In this document: in pieces, positions 1 through 9,214 of the stretch | Numbering within the stretch: the first letter of the stretch is position 1 | How the letters are laid out: every line of letters begins with the position of its first letter | Source of the DNA: Microbacterium sp. SS28 | GTDB lineage: Bacteria; Actinomycetota; Actinomycetes; Actinomycetales; Microbacteriaceae | NCBI RefSeq assembly: GCF_022761035.1 | Contig: NZ_JAKWJP010000001.1 | Coordinates: forward strand, 434,001-498,000 | Length of the DNA stretch: 64,000 nucleotides | Reading direction: 5' to 3' | The notes under the pieces: generated by a model | Databases searched by the model: none | The model's input: the letters and a program-made list of their open reading frames with translations, nothing else | What the model was told of the DNA's origin: nothing | Position numbers and translations under genes: made by a program

Positions 1-1313
<1,313 letters not shown>

Positions 1314-1340
1314 TTAGCACTCGCAGATGTCGAGTGCTAA
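1314..1340 (-). promoter_or_regulatory. CIRCE operator (HrcA site), perfect
   Basis: The sequence is TTAGCACTC, nine bases, then GAGTGCTAA, an exact match to the CIRCE inverted repeat bound by the heat-shock repressor HrcA. It sits 31 bp upstream of the groEL start codon, in the expected 5' leader/promoter position. Confidence 0.96.
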
Positions 1341-1346
1341 CCCATT

Positions 1347-1373
1347 CTGGCACTCGCCCTTAGAGAGTGCAAG
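1347..1373 (-). promoter_or_regulatory. second, degenerate CIRCE operator
   Basis: CTGGCACTC, nine bases, then GAGTGCAAG. The core GCACTC/GAGTGC pair is intact and the N9 spacing is kept; each arm matches 7 of 9 consensus bases. It starts 33 bp from the first CIRCE, so the two sites lie on nearly the same face of the helix (about three turns), which would suit cooperative HrcA binding. Confidence 0.75.
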
Positions 1374-1477
1374 CCACGCGGAACGTCCCGACACACGGCG
1401 ACACCCCGGCGGCACGAGGCCCTCCGGGGTGTCGAAGTCAGCGGCTGCCCGATTCGGGATGCCGCGGCATCCGTCGG

Positions 1478-1681
1478 TCAGGACACGACGCGCACCGACT
1501 CGGCCTGCGGGCCCTTCTGACCCGATCCGACCGTGAATTCGACCTTCTGCCCCTCTTCCAGGACACGGAAGCCCGACATGTCGATGTTCGAGTAGTGGAC
1601 GAAGACGTCCTGGCCCTCCGTGACGGTGATGAAGCCGAAGCCCTTCTCGGCGTTGAACCACTTGACAGTGCCCTGCGTCAT
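1478..1681 (-). CDS. cspA: cold shock protein, CspA family
   Basis: A 67-residue single OB-fold cold-shock domain that binds single-stranded RNA/DNA and acts as an RNA chaperone. RNP1 (KGFGFI) and RNP2 (VFVHY) motifs are both present, and the length is typical. The start at 1681 ([10 protein letters not shown]) has a good AGGAG ribosome site 8 bp upstream. The open frame continues upstream of this start, but the family begins here. The leader contains an 8-bp inverted repeat (1709-1727), described separately. It is transcribed toward groEL but separated from it by the two CIRCE sites, so the two are probably independent units. Confidence 0.96.
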   Translation of the reverse strand: MTQGTVKWFNAEKGFGFITVTEGQDVFVHYSNIDMSGFRVLEEGQKVEFTVGSGQKGPQAESVRVVS

Positions 1682-1708
1682 TCGAATCACTCCTGTAGCC
1701 GTGTTATT

Positions 1709-1727
1709 CCGCCCATCGTATGGGCGG
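1709..1727 (-). promoter_or_regulatory. inverted repeat in the cspA leader/promoter
   Basis: CCGCCCAT, CGT, ATGGGCGG: a perfect 8-bp inverted repeat with a 3-base centre, 28 bp upstream of the cspA start codon. On the minus strand a TACGAT hexamer, a possible -10 box, spans the right arm and centre. The element could be an operator, or an RNA hairpin if transcription starts further upstream. Confidence 0.5.
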
Positions 1728-1814
1728 CTTTCGGGCCGAAATCGCGAGGAGAGGAACTGTTGACACGCATGCCGCGAAGTGTTTACCGGGCCGAAACACC
1801 CGCCCGTTCGCAGG

Positions 1815-2417
1815 TCAGGGAGTAGCTGAGGGGCTCGGCGGATTGCTCGTGCGATCCAGGCCGATGACCACGACGAGCTGCTTCGTCGTGCTCTCGTCGA
1901 TGTCAGCCGTCGCGGGGTCGTCGGCCGGCTGGTACACGTCGCTCTGCGCGACCTGGGCGCCGCCCAGCACCGTCTCGGCGAGGCCGCGGGCAGCCGCCTC
2001 ATCTTCGGGGAAGGCGAAGTAGACGGTCGTCTCGGCGAAGTCGGTGACACCCGCGCCGCTCGCGGTGACGGAGTCGGCGGGCCAGCCCGCCGCGACGATC
2101 TGATCCTTCATCTGCGTCGCGAGGCCCTCTTCGGAGGTCGCGTTCAGCACGATGACGGCGTACGTCGTGTCCACGACCGGGGCGACCGTCTCGATGGGAG
2201 TCGGGGTCGGCGAGGGCGGCGGGTTGAGCACGATCCGCCCCGACGCGATGAGGGTGCCGAAGATGCCGACCGCGATGAGGACGATGGTCGCGAGGATCGC
2301 CCACAGGAAGACGACCCATCCCCGCATGTGGGGGTTCTCGGCGCGGTGCGCGCCCACTCGACCTGTTTCCGCGGGGAGTTCGTCGAAGCGATCTCTCGGG
2401 AAGGTCGATTTCGGCAC
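1815..2417 (-). CDS. membrane-anchored LytR C-terminal (LytR_C) domain protein
   Basis: A 200-residue protein with a short charged cytoplasmic head, one transmembrane helix at about residues 32-58 ([20 protein letters not shown]), a Pro/Thr-rich linker and an extracytoplasmic domain at about 85-190. That domain ([22 protein letters not shown]) looks like the LytR_C domain found at the end of LytR-CpsA-Psr cell-wall enzymes; here it stands without the catalytic LCP domain. The function is unknown and probably envelope-related. Two GTG codons are adjacent (2420 and 2417). The second is preferred because a TAGCAT -10 box lies exactly 6 nt upstream, a leaderless arrangement. It may share function with the DUF3263 gene upstream. 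Confidence 0.85.
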   Translation of the reverse strand: MPKSTFPRDRFDELPAETGRVGAHRAENPHMRGWVVFLWAILATIVLIAVGIFGTLIASGRIVLNPPPSPTPTPIETVAPVVDTTYAVIVLNATSEEGLATQMKDQIVAAGWPADSVTASGAGVTDFAETTVYFAFPEDEAAARGLAETVLGGAQVAQSDVYQPADDPATADIDESTTKQLVVVIGLDRTSNPPSPSATP

Positions 2418-2452
2418 CACAGAATGCTACCGGTAGGACCGATGACGGCCGA

Positions 2453-2704
2453 TCAGCGCGGCTGTGCGACGGAGCGCGCGCCCTGCGCGTGGCGGGCGGC
2501 GTCGCGCAGGCGGCGCAGCCGCTTGACGAGCATCGGGTCGTGCTGCTGCGCGTCGGCGGTGTCGATCAGGCGCCCCAGCAGCTGGTAGTACCGCGCGGGC
2601 GAGAGGTCCAGGTCGGCCCGGATTGCCTCCTCCTTCGCACCGGCGTGGCGGCGCCATTCGGCCTCGAAGTCGAGGATGGCGCGTTCGCGGTCGGAGAGGG
2701 GCAC
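2453..2704 (-). CDS. DUF3263 family protein
   Basis: An 83-residue, charged, probably all-helical protein (MPLSDRERAILDFEAEWRR...). The pattern SPARYYQLLGRLID resembles a helix-turn-helix, so DNA binding is possible but unproven. The family is widespread in actinobacteria and typically sits next to LytR_C proteins, as here, so the pair is probably a conserved functional unit. The GTG start at 2704 is preceded by TAGCGT with a 6-nt gap and no Shine-Dalgarno sequence, suggesting a leaderless mRNA. The TAG of that -10 box is also the stop codon of the upstream DUF2332 gene. Confidence 0.88.
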   Translation of the reverse strand: MPLSDRERAILDFEAEWRRHAGAKEEAIRADLDLSPARYYQLLGRLIDTADAQQHDPMLVKRLRRLRDAARHAQGARSVAQPR

Positions 2705-2713
2705 ACGCTCACG

Positions 2714-3757
2714 CTAGCCGCGCGGCGCCACGGCGGCCGTGCGCCACTCCACGAAACCGCCGAGCGGGTCGACGGCGGCGAGCGGCTCCCCGTCATGGGC
2801 GAGGACGAACCCCTCCCAGCCGGCGAGGTCTATCGGCGGGCGCCACGCTTCGTGGAGGGTGGGCGGGTCGATCGTCACCCATTCGACGGGGGCGGCCGTC
2901 AGCGTCGCGAGCAGCCGGTCGCGGCCCGCGCGCGGGATGTGCGGCAGGACGCCCGGGGTCGTGACGACGAGGGTCGCGTCGGCGGGCGCGCGATCCAGGA
3001 TCGCCTGGAGCACGACAGGGTTGGTCGCATCGCCCCGCACGATGAGCGACGGATCGGCTGCGGCGATGTCGAGGGCGGCGGTGATGCGCTGGGCGCGGCC
3101 CTCCTCCCCCGGCCACACGAGCGTCGTGAGGAAGCGCCGGTCGGCCTCGTCTGTCGCGTCGAGCGGGTCCAGGTCGATCCCCGCGCGCCACACGATCTCG
3201 GGCATGCGCAGCGGCATCACGCCCGCGAGCTCGCCCCGCAGTTCGCACTCCAGGACGACGGACGAGACGCCGTCGTGCGGGTCGAGCGCGGCATTCCGAG
3301 CCCCTGAATAGCGGTACGAGTAGCGGTCAGGCTGGAGGCACAGCCCCGCGCTCGCACCGATCTCGACGAGGGCGATCGGCCCGTCGATCCTGCTCAGGGC
3401 GGGCAGCAGCGCGGCGCAGCGCAGCGGCTCATTCGTCTGCAGACCGCGGCGCGCGCTCTCGGCGACGACCGCGGCGGCGTTGCGGGCGAGCCACGCCGAC
3501 CACTCCGCGTAGGGCTCGAGCGGAGCTCCGAGCAGACGCGTGATCGCGAAGACGAGGGGCGGCTGGCGACGCGTCGCGGGGATGCGCGCGAGGATCTCGG
3601 CCGTCGCCTCGTCGGCCGCCACGCCCGCCGCCCACTCGCTGTACAGGTCCGAGCGCCCCGGGGCCTCGTCGCGCGCGAAGCGGTCGTAGCGCTCCCGCAA
3701 CGCGCGCACTTCACTCTCCGCGTCGTGCACCACGCCGCGAGACTTCGCCTCAGTCAT
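2714..3757 (-). CDS. DUF2332 family protein
   Basis: A 347-residue soluble protein matching the actinobacterial DUF2332 family. Seen are the N-terminal YxxFA segment (RYDRFARDEAPGRSDLYSEW), a central glycine motif (LVEIGASAGLCLQPDRYSY) resembling the SAM-binding loop of Rossmann methyltransferases, and a C-terminal HDGEPLAAVDPLGGFVEWR. The biochemical role is unknown; a SAM-dependent fold is my inference from the EIGASAG loop. The frame is open to 3862, but the ATG at 3757 (MTEAKSRG) is chosen because the longer form would overlap the divergent msrB start. It lies 103 bp from msrB on the opposite strand. Confidence 0.85.
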   Translation of the reverse strand: MTEAKSRGVVHDAESEVRALRERYDRFARDEAPGRSDLYSEWAAGVAADEATAEILARIPATRRQPPLVFAITRLLGAPLEPYAEWSAWLARNAAAVVAESARRGLQTNEPLRCAALLPALSRIDGPIALVEIGASAGLCLQPDRYSYRYSGARNAALDPHDGVSSVVLECELRGELAGVMPLRMPEIVWRAGIDLDPLDATDEADRRFLTTLVWPGEEGRAQRITAALDIAAADPSLIVRGDATNPVVLQAILDRAPADATLVVTTPGVLPHIPRAGRDRLLATLTAAPVEWVTIDPPTLHEAWRPPIDLAGWEGFVLAHDGEPLAAVDPLGGFVEWRTAAVAPRG

Positions 3758-3860
3758 CGGATCGCTCGGTTCTGCGGACACAGATGAAGTCTCGCGGATC
3801 GGGCGAACCGAGCGCACCGTGTCAGTGTCGGGTTGAATGGAGGGGCGAGAAGGAGATCTC

Positions 3861-4262
3861 ATGAGCTACCCCGTCGAAAAGTCCGACGCCGAATGGCGCG
3901 ATCAGCTCGGTCCCGAGCAGTACGCCGTCCTGCGCGAAGCCGCCACCGAGCGCGCGTGGACCGGTGAGCTGCTCGACGAGCACCGCGCGGGCCTCTACAC
4001 GTGCGCCGCGTGCGGCTCGGAGCTGTTCAAGAGCGGCACGAAGTTCGACTCGCACTGCGGGTGGCCGAGCTTCTACGAGTCGATCCAGCCCGAGGCGGTC
4101 GAGCTCATCGAGGACCGCACGTATGGGATGGTGCGCACCGAGGTCCGCTGCGCGAATTGCGGCTCGCACCTCGGTCACGTCTTCCCCGACGGCTTCGGCA
4201 CGCCCACAGGCGACCGCTACTGCATGAACTCGATCTCGCTCGCGTTCACGCCGGAATCATGA
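3861..4262 (+). CDS. msrB: peptide-methionine (R)-S-oxide reductase
   Basis: Reduces methionine-R-sulfoxide in proteins back to methionine using thioredoxin. It has 133 residues, typical for stand-alone MsrB. The two zinc-binding CxxC pairs (CAAC, CANC) and the active-site region HCGWPSF and DRYCMNS are present; the cysteine in RYCMN is the catalytic residue. The start at 3861 has AAGGAG 6 bp upstream. The stop overlaps the start of the next gene (ATGA), so the nitroreductase is translationally coupled; both suit an oxidative-stress role. Confidence 0.97.
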   Translation: MSYPVEKSDAEWRDQLGPEQYAVLREAATERAWTGELLDEHRAGLYTCAACGSELFKSGTKFDSHCGWPSFYESIQPEAVELIEDRTYGMVRTEVRCANCGSHLGHVFPDGFGTPTGDRYCMNSISLAFTPES

Positions 4263-4807
4263 GCAGCGCATTCGAAGCGGCCCGTGCGCGCCGCTCCTGG
4301 TCGAAGGTGACGGATGCCGCGCCGAGCCACGGCGAGCTGCTGGAGCTGGTCTCGGCCGCGGGCCGCGTCGCCGATCACTCGTCGCTCAAGCCTTGGCGGC
4401 TCATCGAGCTGCGCGGCGACGACCGCAAGGCGCTCGGCCGCGCGATCAACAAGGCCGAGGGCCACAAGGGCGCCTCGACCAAGCCGCAGCGCGCGCCGCT
4501 GCTGATCGCGGTCGTCGCGAGCTACCGCAAGAGCAAGGTGCCGCGCTGGGAGCAGGAGGCCGTCGCCTCCGGCGTCGCCCACATGCTGAGCCTGCTGCTC
4601 GACGAAGCCGGGTGGGGCGTCTTCTGGCGCACCGGCGGGTACACGCGCGACAAGGCTGTGGCGAAGGCACACGGGCTCGAGAAGAACGAAGAGCTGCTCG
4701 GCTGGCTCTACGTCGGCGGCAAGCCGCACCGCTCGCGCGGAGGTCACCGCAAGCCGCTCGACGCCTCGCGGTTCGTGTCGCGCATGCCCGGCGGCAAGAA
4801 GCACTGA
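4259..4807 (+). CDS. nitroreductase family protein
   Basis: A 182-residue FMN-dependent oxidoreductase of the nitroreductase fold. Evidence is the N-terminal RARRSWSK segment (an FMN-phosphate-binding Arg-Arg-Ser pattern), a DHSSLKPWR motif and the C-terminal ELLGWLYVGGKP typical of the family. The substrate is unknown. Its ATG overlaps the msrB stop by 4 bp, so the two are co-expressed. A GC-rich hairpin at 4830-4852 follows and probably ends the transcript. Confidence 0.9.
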   Translation: MSSAFEAARARRSWSKVTDAAPSHGELLELVSAAGRVADHSSLKPWRLIELRGDDRKALGRAINKAEGHKGASTKPQRAPLLIAVVASYRKSKVPRWEQEAVASGVAHMLSLLLDEAGWGVFWRTGGYTRDKAVAKAHGLEKNEELLGWLYVGGKPHRSRGGHRKPLDASRFVSRMPGGKKH

Positions 4808-4829
4808 CCCGCAGGGGCGAGTTGTTCTG

Positions 4830-4852
4830 CCCGAGCCCGGGACCGGCTCGGG
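4830..4852 (+). terminator. terminator hairpin after the msrB-nitroreductase unit
   Basis: CCCGAGCC, 7-nt loop, GGCTCGGG, followed by TTCGGCTT. It lies 22 bp past the nitroreductase stop, between convergent genes. The U-tract is weak. Confidence 0.65.
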
Positions 4853-4885
4853 TTCGGCTTCGTCGGCGCGAGAGGATCCGCGCCG

Positions 4886-5884
4886 TCAGCCGCGAGCCCG
4901 GCGCGCGATCCGCGCCCACGGGATGACCGCGACGACGACGCCCCCGAGTGCGACGCACACCGCCGCGAGCGCGAAGGGAAGCGCGGGACCCGAGAGCGGG
5001 GGCCAGACGGCGTCGAGGACGACGGATGTCGCGAGCAGGCCGACGACGGAGCCGAGCCCCAGCAGGAGCACGCCGGTGTGCCGCACGAGCGCCGCCGACA
5101 GGAAGATGTAGACGACGCCGATCCCGCCGCCGGTGTACAGCCACGGCGGCGTGGGAGCAGCCGCGGGGGGCCCGTCGAGTGCGACGTGGATCGCCGCGGC
5201 GAGGGCGAGCACGATCGTCCCGCCGACGAAGTTGACCAGGGTCGCGACGAGGGGGCTGCCCACGGCCTGCCGCAGTCGGCCGTTCGTCGCCTGCTGCCAT
5301 GCGATGCCCGCGCCCGCGAGGAACGGCAGGAGCAGCATCCACCACGGCACATTCCCGGTCCCCTGCCCCGCCAGGCACAGCACGACCGAGAGCAGCACGA
5401 GCGCGCCGCCCGCGATGCGCCCCATCGTGACCGCGACGACGCCGGCCGGACCGTAGCCGACGCGGTCGAGCACGAGGCCGTTGAGCGTCTGCCCCGCAAC
5501 GACGCCGACCGTGAACAGCGCGACGCCGATCGTCGCGACCGTGAGGCCCTGCGTCGCGACGGTGAGAGCTCCCGCAAGGCCGCCCAGCAGCATCCAGAAC
5601 GGAATTCTCGCCGTGCCTCGCTCGTGCTCTGCGAAGCCGCGGGTGCGTCGTCTCGTTCCCACGCCGCGAATGAGGCGAGCGACGCCTGCGCGTCCGTCGG
5701 GCAGAGCCGCGGCGAGCACGAGCAGGATCACAAGCCCCGAGCCGAACGAGATGACCGCCGCGACGAGACCGTCGTCGAGTGCGACCCCGAGCGAGCCGTT
5801 GATGCGCGCCTGCGTCGCCGTGAGGACGCCGACCAGCACGGCGCCGCCGAGCGCGAGCCAGGCGGGAAGGCGGCGAGGAGGCAC
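4886..5884 (-). CDS. DMT-superfamily (YdcZ/DUF606-type) integral membrane transporter
   Basis: A 332-residue membrane protein with about ten hydrophobic helices in two homologous halves. Each half carries the family pattern of a small-residue-rich helix followed by 'QARINGSLG' or 'QQATNGRLRQAVGSPLVATLVNFVGG', which is diagnostic for the YdcZ/DUF606 branch of the drug/metabolite transporters. The substrate is not known. The GTG start at 5884 is tentative. It is convergent with the nitroreductase and follows the LURP-one gene on the same strand, separated from it by a strong hairpin (5894-5928), so it probably has its own promoter. Confidence 0.9.
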   Translation of the reverse strand: MPPRRLPAWLALGGAVLVGVLTATQARINGSLGVALDDGLVAAVISFGSGLVILLVLAAALPDGRAGVARLIRGVGTRRRTRGFAEHERGTARIPFWMLLGGLAGALTVATQGLTVATIGVALFTVGVVAGQTLNGLVLDRVGYGPAGVVAVTMGRIAGGALVLLSVVLCLAGQGTGNVPWWMLLLPFLAGAGIAWQQATNGRLRQAVGSPLVATLVNFVGGTIVLALAAAIHVALDGPPAAAPTPPWLYTGGGIGVVYIFLSAALVRHTGVLLLGLGSVVGLLATSVVLDAVWPPLSGPALPFALAAVCVALGGVVVAVIPWARIARRARG

Positions 5885-5893
5885 CCGACCATC

Positions 5894-5928
5894 CTGCCCG
5901 AGCCGGGGCGTGAGCCCCGACCGGGCAG
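5894..5928 (-). terminator. compound hairpin after the LURP-one gene
   Basis: Outer stem CTGCCCG/CGGGCAG and inner stem CGGGGC/GCCCCG with a GTGA loop. It lies 22 bp past the stop of the minus-strand LURP-one gene and just before the transporter start, so it is a likely terminator or attenuator. There is no clear U-run. Confidence 0.6.
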
Positions 5929-5950
5929 GGCGGTGGTCAGCGGGCGACGC

Positions 5951-6493
5951 TCAGTGGGACATCTGGTCGAGAGCCACCGTGGCGGCGAGGATCAGCCCGA
6001 TGTCCTGGCCCGCATCGATCTCGACGCCGTAGCTGTCGCGCACGCGCAGCCACCTCTTGGAGACCTCGGCGATCTTGGAGCCGTCGACCTCGAAGGTGTA
6101 CTCGTGGTCGACGATGTTGCCCTGGATGTCGATATCGGCGAAGTCGTCGGCCGACAGCGTGAAGCGCTCCCGCAGCGGGGAGATGAGCGCCTTCTTGATC
6201 GTGGCGTCGGGCCGGCCGGGGCGTTCGATCGACATCGTGTCGCGGATCGCGATCTTGCGCTCCTGGACCTTGGCCACCTCGGCGCCGGCCATGTCGCGGA
6301 TCACGAGCGTGTCGCGGATGCGGGCGACCTTCCCATCCACCTTGAACGCGCGGCGTCCGCCGGTGGTCTCGATCCAATAGTCATCCCCGAACGACACGAG
6401 CTTCTCGCGCATCTGGAAGACCTCCGCATCGCGGCCGCCACCGCGCCGCTCCTCACGCCGCTCTTGACGCTCTTCTCGACGGCCCAGTGCCAT
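5951..6493 (-). CDS. LURP-one-related (phospholipid scramblase-like) protein
   Basis: A 180-residue protein with a very basic and acidic N-terminal ~26 residues (RREERQERREERRGGG), then the LURP-one β-barrel: MREKLVSFGDDYWIET, RRAFKVDGK, DTLVIRDMAGAEVAKVQERKI, and a C-terminal DSYGVEIDAGQDIGLILAATVALDQM. Bacterial members are uncharacterised. The final hydrophobic helix matches the membrane-anchor position of scramblase-like proteins. An AAGGG ribosome site lies just upstream of the ATG. A well-spaced promoter (6602-6630) precedes it. Confidence 0.88.
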   Translation of the reverse strand: MALGRREERQERREERRGGGRDAEVFQMREKLVSFGDDYWIETTGGRRAFKVDGKVARIRDTLVIRDMAGAEVAKVQERKIAIRDTMSIERPGRPDATIKKALISPLRERFTLSADDFADIDIQGNIVDHEYTFEVDGSKIAEVSKRWLRVRDSYGVEIDAGQDIGLILAATVALDQMSH

Positions 6494-6601
6494 GCTTCAC
6501 CCTTCTTCCGGTTGGCTCAGCAGAGGACATCGGCATCGGACCGGTGTGCTCGTGACAACGGGCGGACAGGGAGTCCGGCCGTCATTGCCTCGCACGTCCG
6601 G

Positions 6602-6630
6602 ACCGTACTCGCGCACGGCGAACAGGTCAA
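6602..6630 (-). promoter_or_regulatory. sigma-A-type promoter for the LURP-one gene
   Basis: On the minus strand, TTGACC (-35), 17-bp spacer, TACGGT (-10). It is one of the few sites in the window with a good -35 box. The predicted transcription start is about 100 bp upstream of the ATG at 6493. Confidence 0.6.
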
Positions 6631-6700
6631 GAACGGTGAGGAACGGGTGGGCGTCTCCTATCGAGGGATCGGCTCCTGCCTCGACGGGTAGGGTGTCGGG

Positions 6701-7411
6701 GTGACAGCGCCCGCTCCGTCGACCCCCAGTCCCCCACCGCGGCCCGGTGCCATCTACTTCGTCGGGCGCGTTGTGCTGCGGCCGTTGTTCTGGGTCATGT
6801 ACCGTCCGCGCATCGTCGGTCGAGGGAACGTGCCCGAGCGTGGGCCGGTGCTGCTGGCGAGCAACCATCTCGCGTCGCTCGACACCGTCATCATCCCGAC
6901 ATCCGCGGCCCGTCCGGTGCAGTTCCTCATCAAGTCGTCGTACTTCACGGGCTCGGGCGTACTCGGCCGCGCCAAGCGCTGGTTCTTCACTTCGATCGGC
7001 GGCGTGCCGGTGTACCGGGCGACGGGTCGCGCTGCGCGAGCCGCGCTCGACGCCGGGAGCAGCATCCTGCGGGCTGGAAGCGTGTTCGCGGTGTTCCCCG
7101 AGGGAACCCGCTCACGCGACGGGAAGCTGCACGAGGGTCACGGCGGCGCGGCATGGATGGCGCGCGACACGGGCGCCGCGGTGGTGCCCGTCGGGCTGAT
7201 CGGCACCGGCGCCGCCAAGCCGCTGAGCCATCTGCTCCCCGGGCGTCCGCGCCTCGAGGTGCACTTCGGCGAGCCGCTCGACCTCGCCGACCTCGAGGGG
7301 GTGCCGGACGGCAGGGCCCGTCGAGAGATCACCGAGCGCATGATGGCCGCCATCGCCCGCCTGAGCGGACAGGAACGCTCCGGCGGCGTGAACGCGACCT
7401 CGCGCGACTGA
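6701..7411 (+). CDS. plsC: 1-acyl-sn-glycerol-3-phosphate acyltransferase family protein
   Basis: A membrane-associated acyltransferase that adds an acyl chain to lysophosphatidic acid, or a related lysolipid, in phospholipid synthesis. It has 236 residues. The catalytic HX4D motif appears as NHLASLD (about residue 54), with the phosphate-binding FPEGTRSRDG block at about 129. Several plsC-like paralogues occur in actinobacteria, so the exact acceptor is uncertain. The GTG start at 6701 has no Shine-Dalgarno but lies exactly 6 nt downstream of TAGGGT, consistent with leaderless translation. Confidence 0.93.
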   Translation: MTAPAPSTPSPPPRPGAIYFVGRVVLRPLFWVMYRPRIVGRGNVPERGPVLLASNHLASLDTVIIPTSAARPVQFLIKSSYFTGSGVLGRAKRWFFTSIGGVPVYRATGRAARAALDAGSSILRAGSVFAVFPEGTRSRDGKLHEGHGGAAWMARDTGAAVVPVGLIGTGAAKPLSHLLPGRPRLEVHFGEPLDLADLEGVPDGRARREITERMMAAIARLSGQERSGGVNATSRD

Positions 7412-7483
7412 GCAGCTCCCTCAGCGGGAGACCGCCTGACTCAGTCGCCGGGTCCGACCTCGTGCGGTTGATGAGGCATCCCC

Positions 7484-9013
7484 TCACAGTTGGTGCAGGA
7501 AGTCCGTTCGCCGTGCGGGTGCCGGCGGCGCGAAGCTGACCTTGAGCGCGTATCCGTGCGCACCGGTCCGTCGGTCGCCGAGTTCGACGTGCAGTCCGTC
7601 CAGCTCTCTCCGCCAGACCAGCGGCTCCGCCTCTCCGAGCAGTCTCACCTCTGCGATCTCGCGCGGCTCCACCTGGTGGCGCCGCCCGAGAGTGGTCAGG
7701 ACGACGCTCCCCGTCTCGGGCCACACCACCGTCGACGCGTACAGGTACGATCCGGTGACGTCGTGGCGGGTGGTGAAGCGGAAGTCGTCGGCGCTGAAGA
7801 TCGACGACTCGCCGTCCACGAACGAACCGCCCTTGATCTGCAGCGGGCCCTCTCCAGGGACATGGTAGGGAACGGTGCCGTAGATCGCCTCACCGTTCAC
7901 GGCGAGCCAATCCCCGATGGCCTCGAGGATCGCGATCTCCGGTTCGGCGATCGTGCCGTCGGGTTTGGGCCCGATGTTCAGCAGCAGGTTTCCGTTCTTC
8001 GCGACGACGTCCAGCAGTTCACCCAACAGCTCGGGGATGCTCTTGTAGTCGTGGCCCTCGATCCAGCACCACGAGTTGCGAGACACGGCCGAGTCGTTCT
8101 GCCAGACGAACGGCTGTACGGTGCTCATCGCGCCGCGTTCGATGTCGTAGACCGCAGCTCCATCGGCGAAGGCGTTCCACTTGTAGGCGATGACCACTTC
8201 CCGGCCCCACTCGTGGGCGCTGTTGTAGTAGTAGGCCGCGAGGGTGCGCAGGTACGGCTCGAAGGCCTCGGTCTCGATCCACCAGTCGAACCACAGGATC
8301 TCCGGCCGGTACCGGTCGATGATCTCGACGGTGCGCAGGAGCCAGTCATCCAGATGAGCGCGGGACGGTGAGGTCTCCTCCCGCTGTGCCGGACCGTAGA
8401 AGTCGCTGAACTCAGGATCGCGGACGTCGGAGTCGAACGCGGTGCCGCCATTCATGAAGAACCAGTGCTCGGCGCGGTGGGATGACGCACCGAACGTCAT
8501 CGACTGGTCGCGCACCGCCGCCCCGAGCGCCCCGAACACGTCGGAGCTCGGCCCCATCTGCCTCGCGTTCCACCGCGTGCGGGCACTGTCGTACATGGCG
8601 AAGCCGTCGTGATGCTCGGCGACGGGCACCACGTACTGCGCGCCGGCGCGGCGGAAGAGCGCGGCCCACGCGTCCGGGTCGAAGTCGTGCATGTGGAACT
8701 GGGGGATGAAGTCCTTGTACCCGAAGTCGGACTGCGAGCCGTACGTCTCGACGTGATGCGCGAACTCGCGGGTGCCCTGCTGGTACATGCTCCGCGAGTA
8801 CCACTCGCTGCCGAACGCCGGCACGGAGTACACACCCCAGTGCAGGAAGATCCCGAACTTCGCCTCACCGAACCATCGCGCCGGACGGTAGCCGCGCAGC
8901 GAGTCCCACGTGTCGGTGAACGGCCCCGCCGCCACGGTCTGCGCGATCCGCTCCAGTTGGACGGCATCGTCGGCGTGGGAAACGGGCGCGGGGATCCAGG
9001 ATCGATCCATCAT
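7484..9013 (-). CDS. alpha-L-fucosidase, GH29 family
   Basis: A 509-residue intracellular glycoside hydrolase with no signal peptide. GH29 hallmarks are FGIFLHWGVYSVPAF (about residue 52), AEHHDGFAMYDS (about 133) and ILWFDWWIE, whose aspartate (DWW) matches the retaining nucleophile position. The C-terminal ~120 residues form the usual β-sandwich. It would cleave terminal L-fucose from glycans or glycosides; no sugar transporter or fucose pathway genes lie beside it. An AAGGAG site precedes the tandem ATG codons at 9013/9010. A 20-bp perfect palindrome (9063-9082) lies about 50 bp upstream. Confidence 0.95.
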   Translation of the reverse strand: MMDRSWIPAPVSHADDAVQLERIAQTVAAGPFTDTWDSLRGYRPARWFGEAKFGIFLHWGVYSVPAFGSEWYSRSMYQQGTREFAHHVETYGSQSDFGYKDFIPQFHMHDFDPDAWAALFRRAGAQYVVPVAEHHDGFAMYDSARTRWNARQMGPSSDVFGALGAAVRDQSMTFGASSHRAEHWFFMNGGTAFDSDVRDPEFSDFYGPAQREETSPSRAHLDDWLLRTVEIIDRYRPEILWFDWWIETEAFEPYLRTLAAYYYNSAHEWGREVVIAYKWNAFADGAAVYDIERGAMSTVQPFVWQNDSAVSRNSWCWIEGHDYKSIPELLGELLDVVAKNGNLLLNIGPKPDGTIAEPEIAILEAIGDWLAVNGEAIYGTVPYHVPGEGPLQIKGGSFVDGESSIFSADDFRFTTRHDVTGSYLYASTVVWPETGSVVLTTLGRRHQVEPREIAEVRLLGEAEPLVWRRELDGLHVELGDRRTGAHGYALKVSFAPPAPARRTDFLHQL

Positions 9014-9062
9014 CCGAATGACTCCTTGGTTCGACTCGAGCGGCTTCGCCTCGCCCGGCCAC

Positions 9063-9082
9063 CCTCTGCGCCGGCGCAGAGG
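9063..9082. promoter_or_regulatory. perfect 20-bp palindrome upstream of the fucosidase
   Basis: CCTCTGCGCC followed directly by GGCGCAGAGG, with no spacer. Uninterrupted symmetry favours a dimeric repressor operator over an RNA hairpin, which would need a loop. It lies 50-69 bp upstream of the fucosidase start. No regulator gene is adjacent. Confidence 0.5.
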
Positions 9083-9214
9083 TACGGAGCGCCCTCATCC
9101 GGCACGGCCCACACGAAGCAGTCCCCACAATGTCATGCGACCGGCCGCACAGATTCCGCGAAAGGCCGTGCTGCCTCGGGATTTCGGCGGATCGACCTCG
9201 TTCGCCGAACGAGC

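Noticed and set aside
1758..1763. TTGACA -35 box on the plus strand upstream of 1800
   Set aside because: No matching -10 at 16-19 bp and no plus-strand gene downstream.
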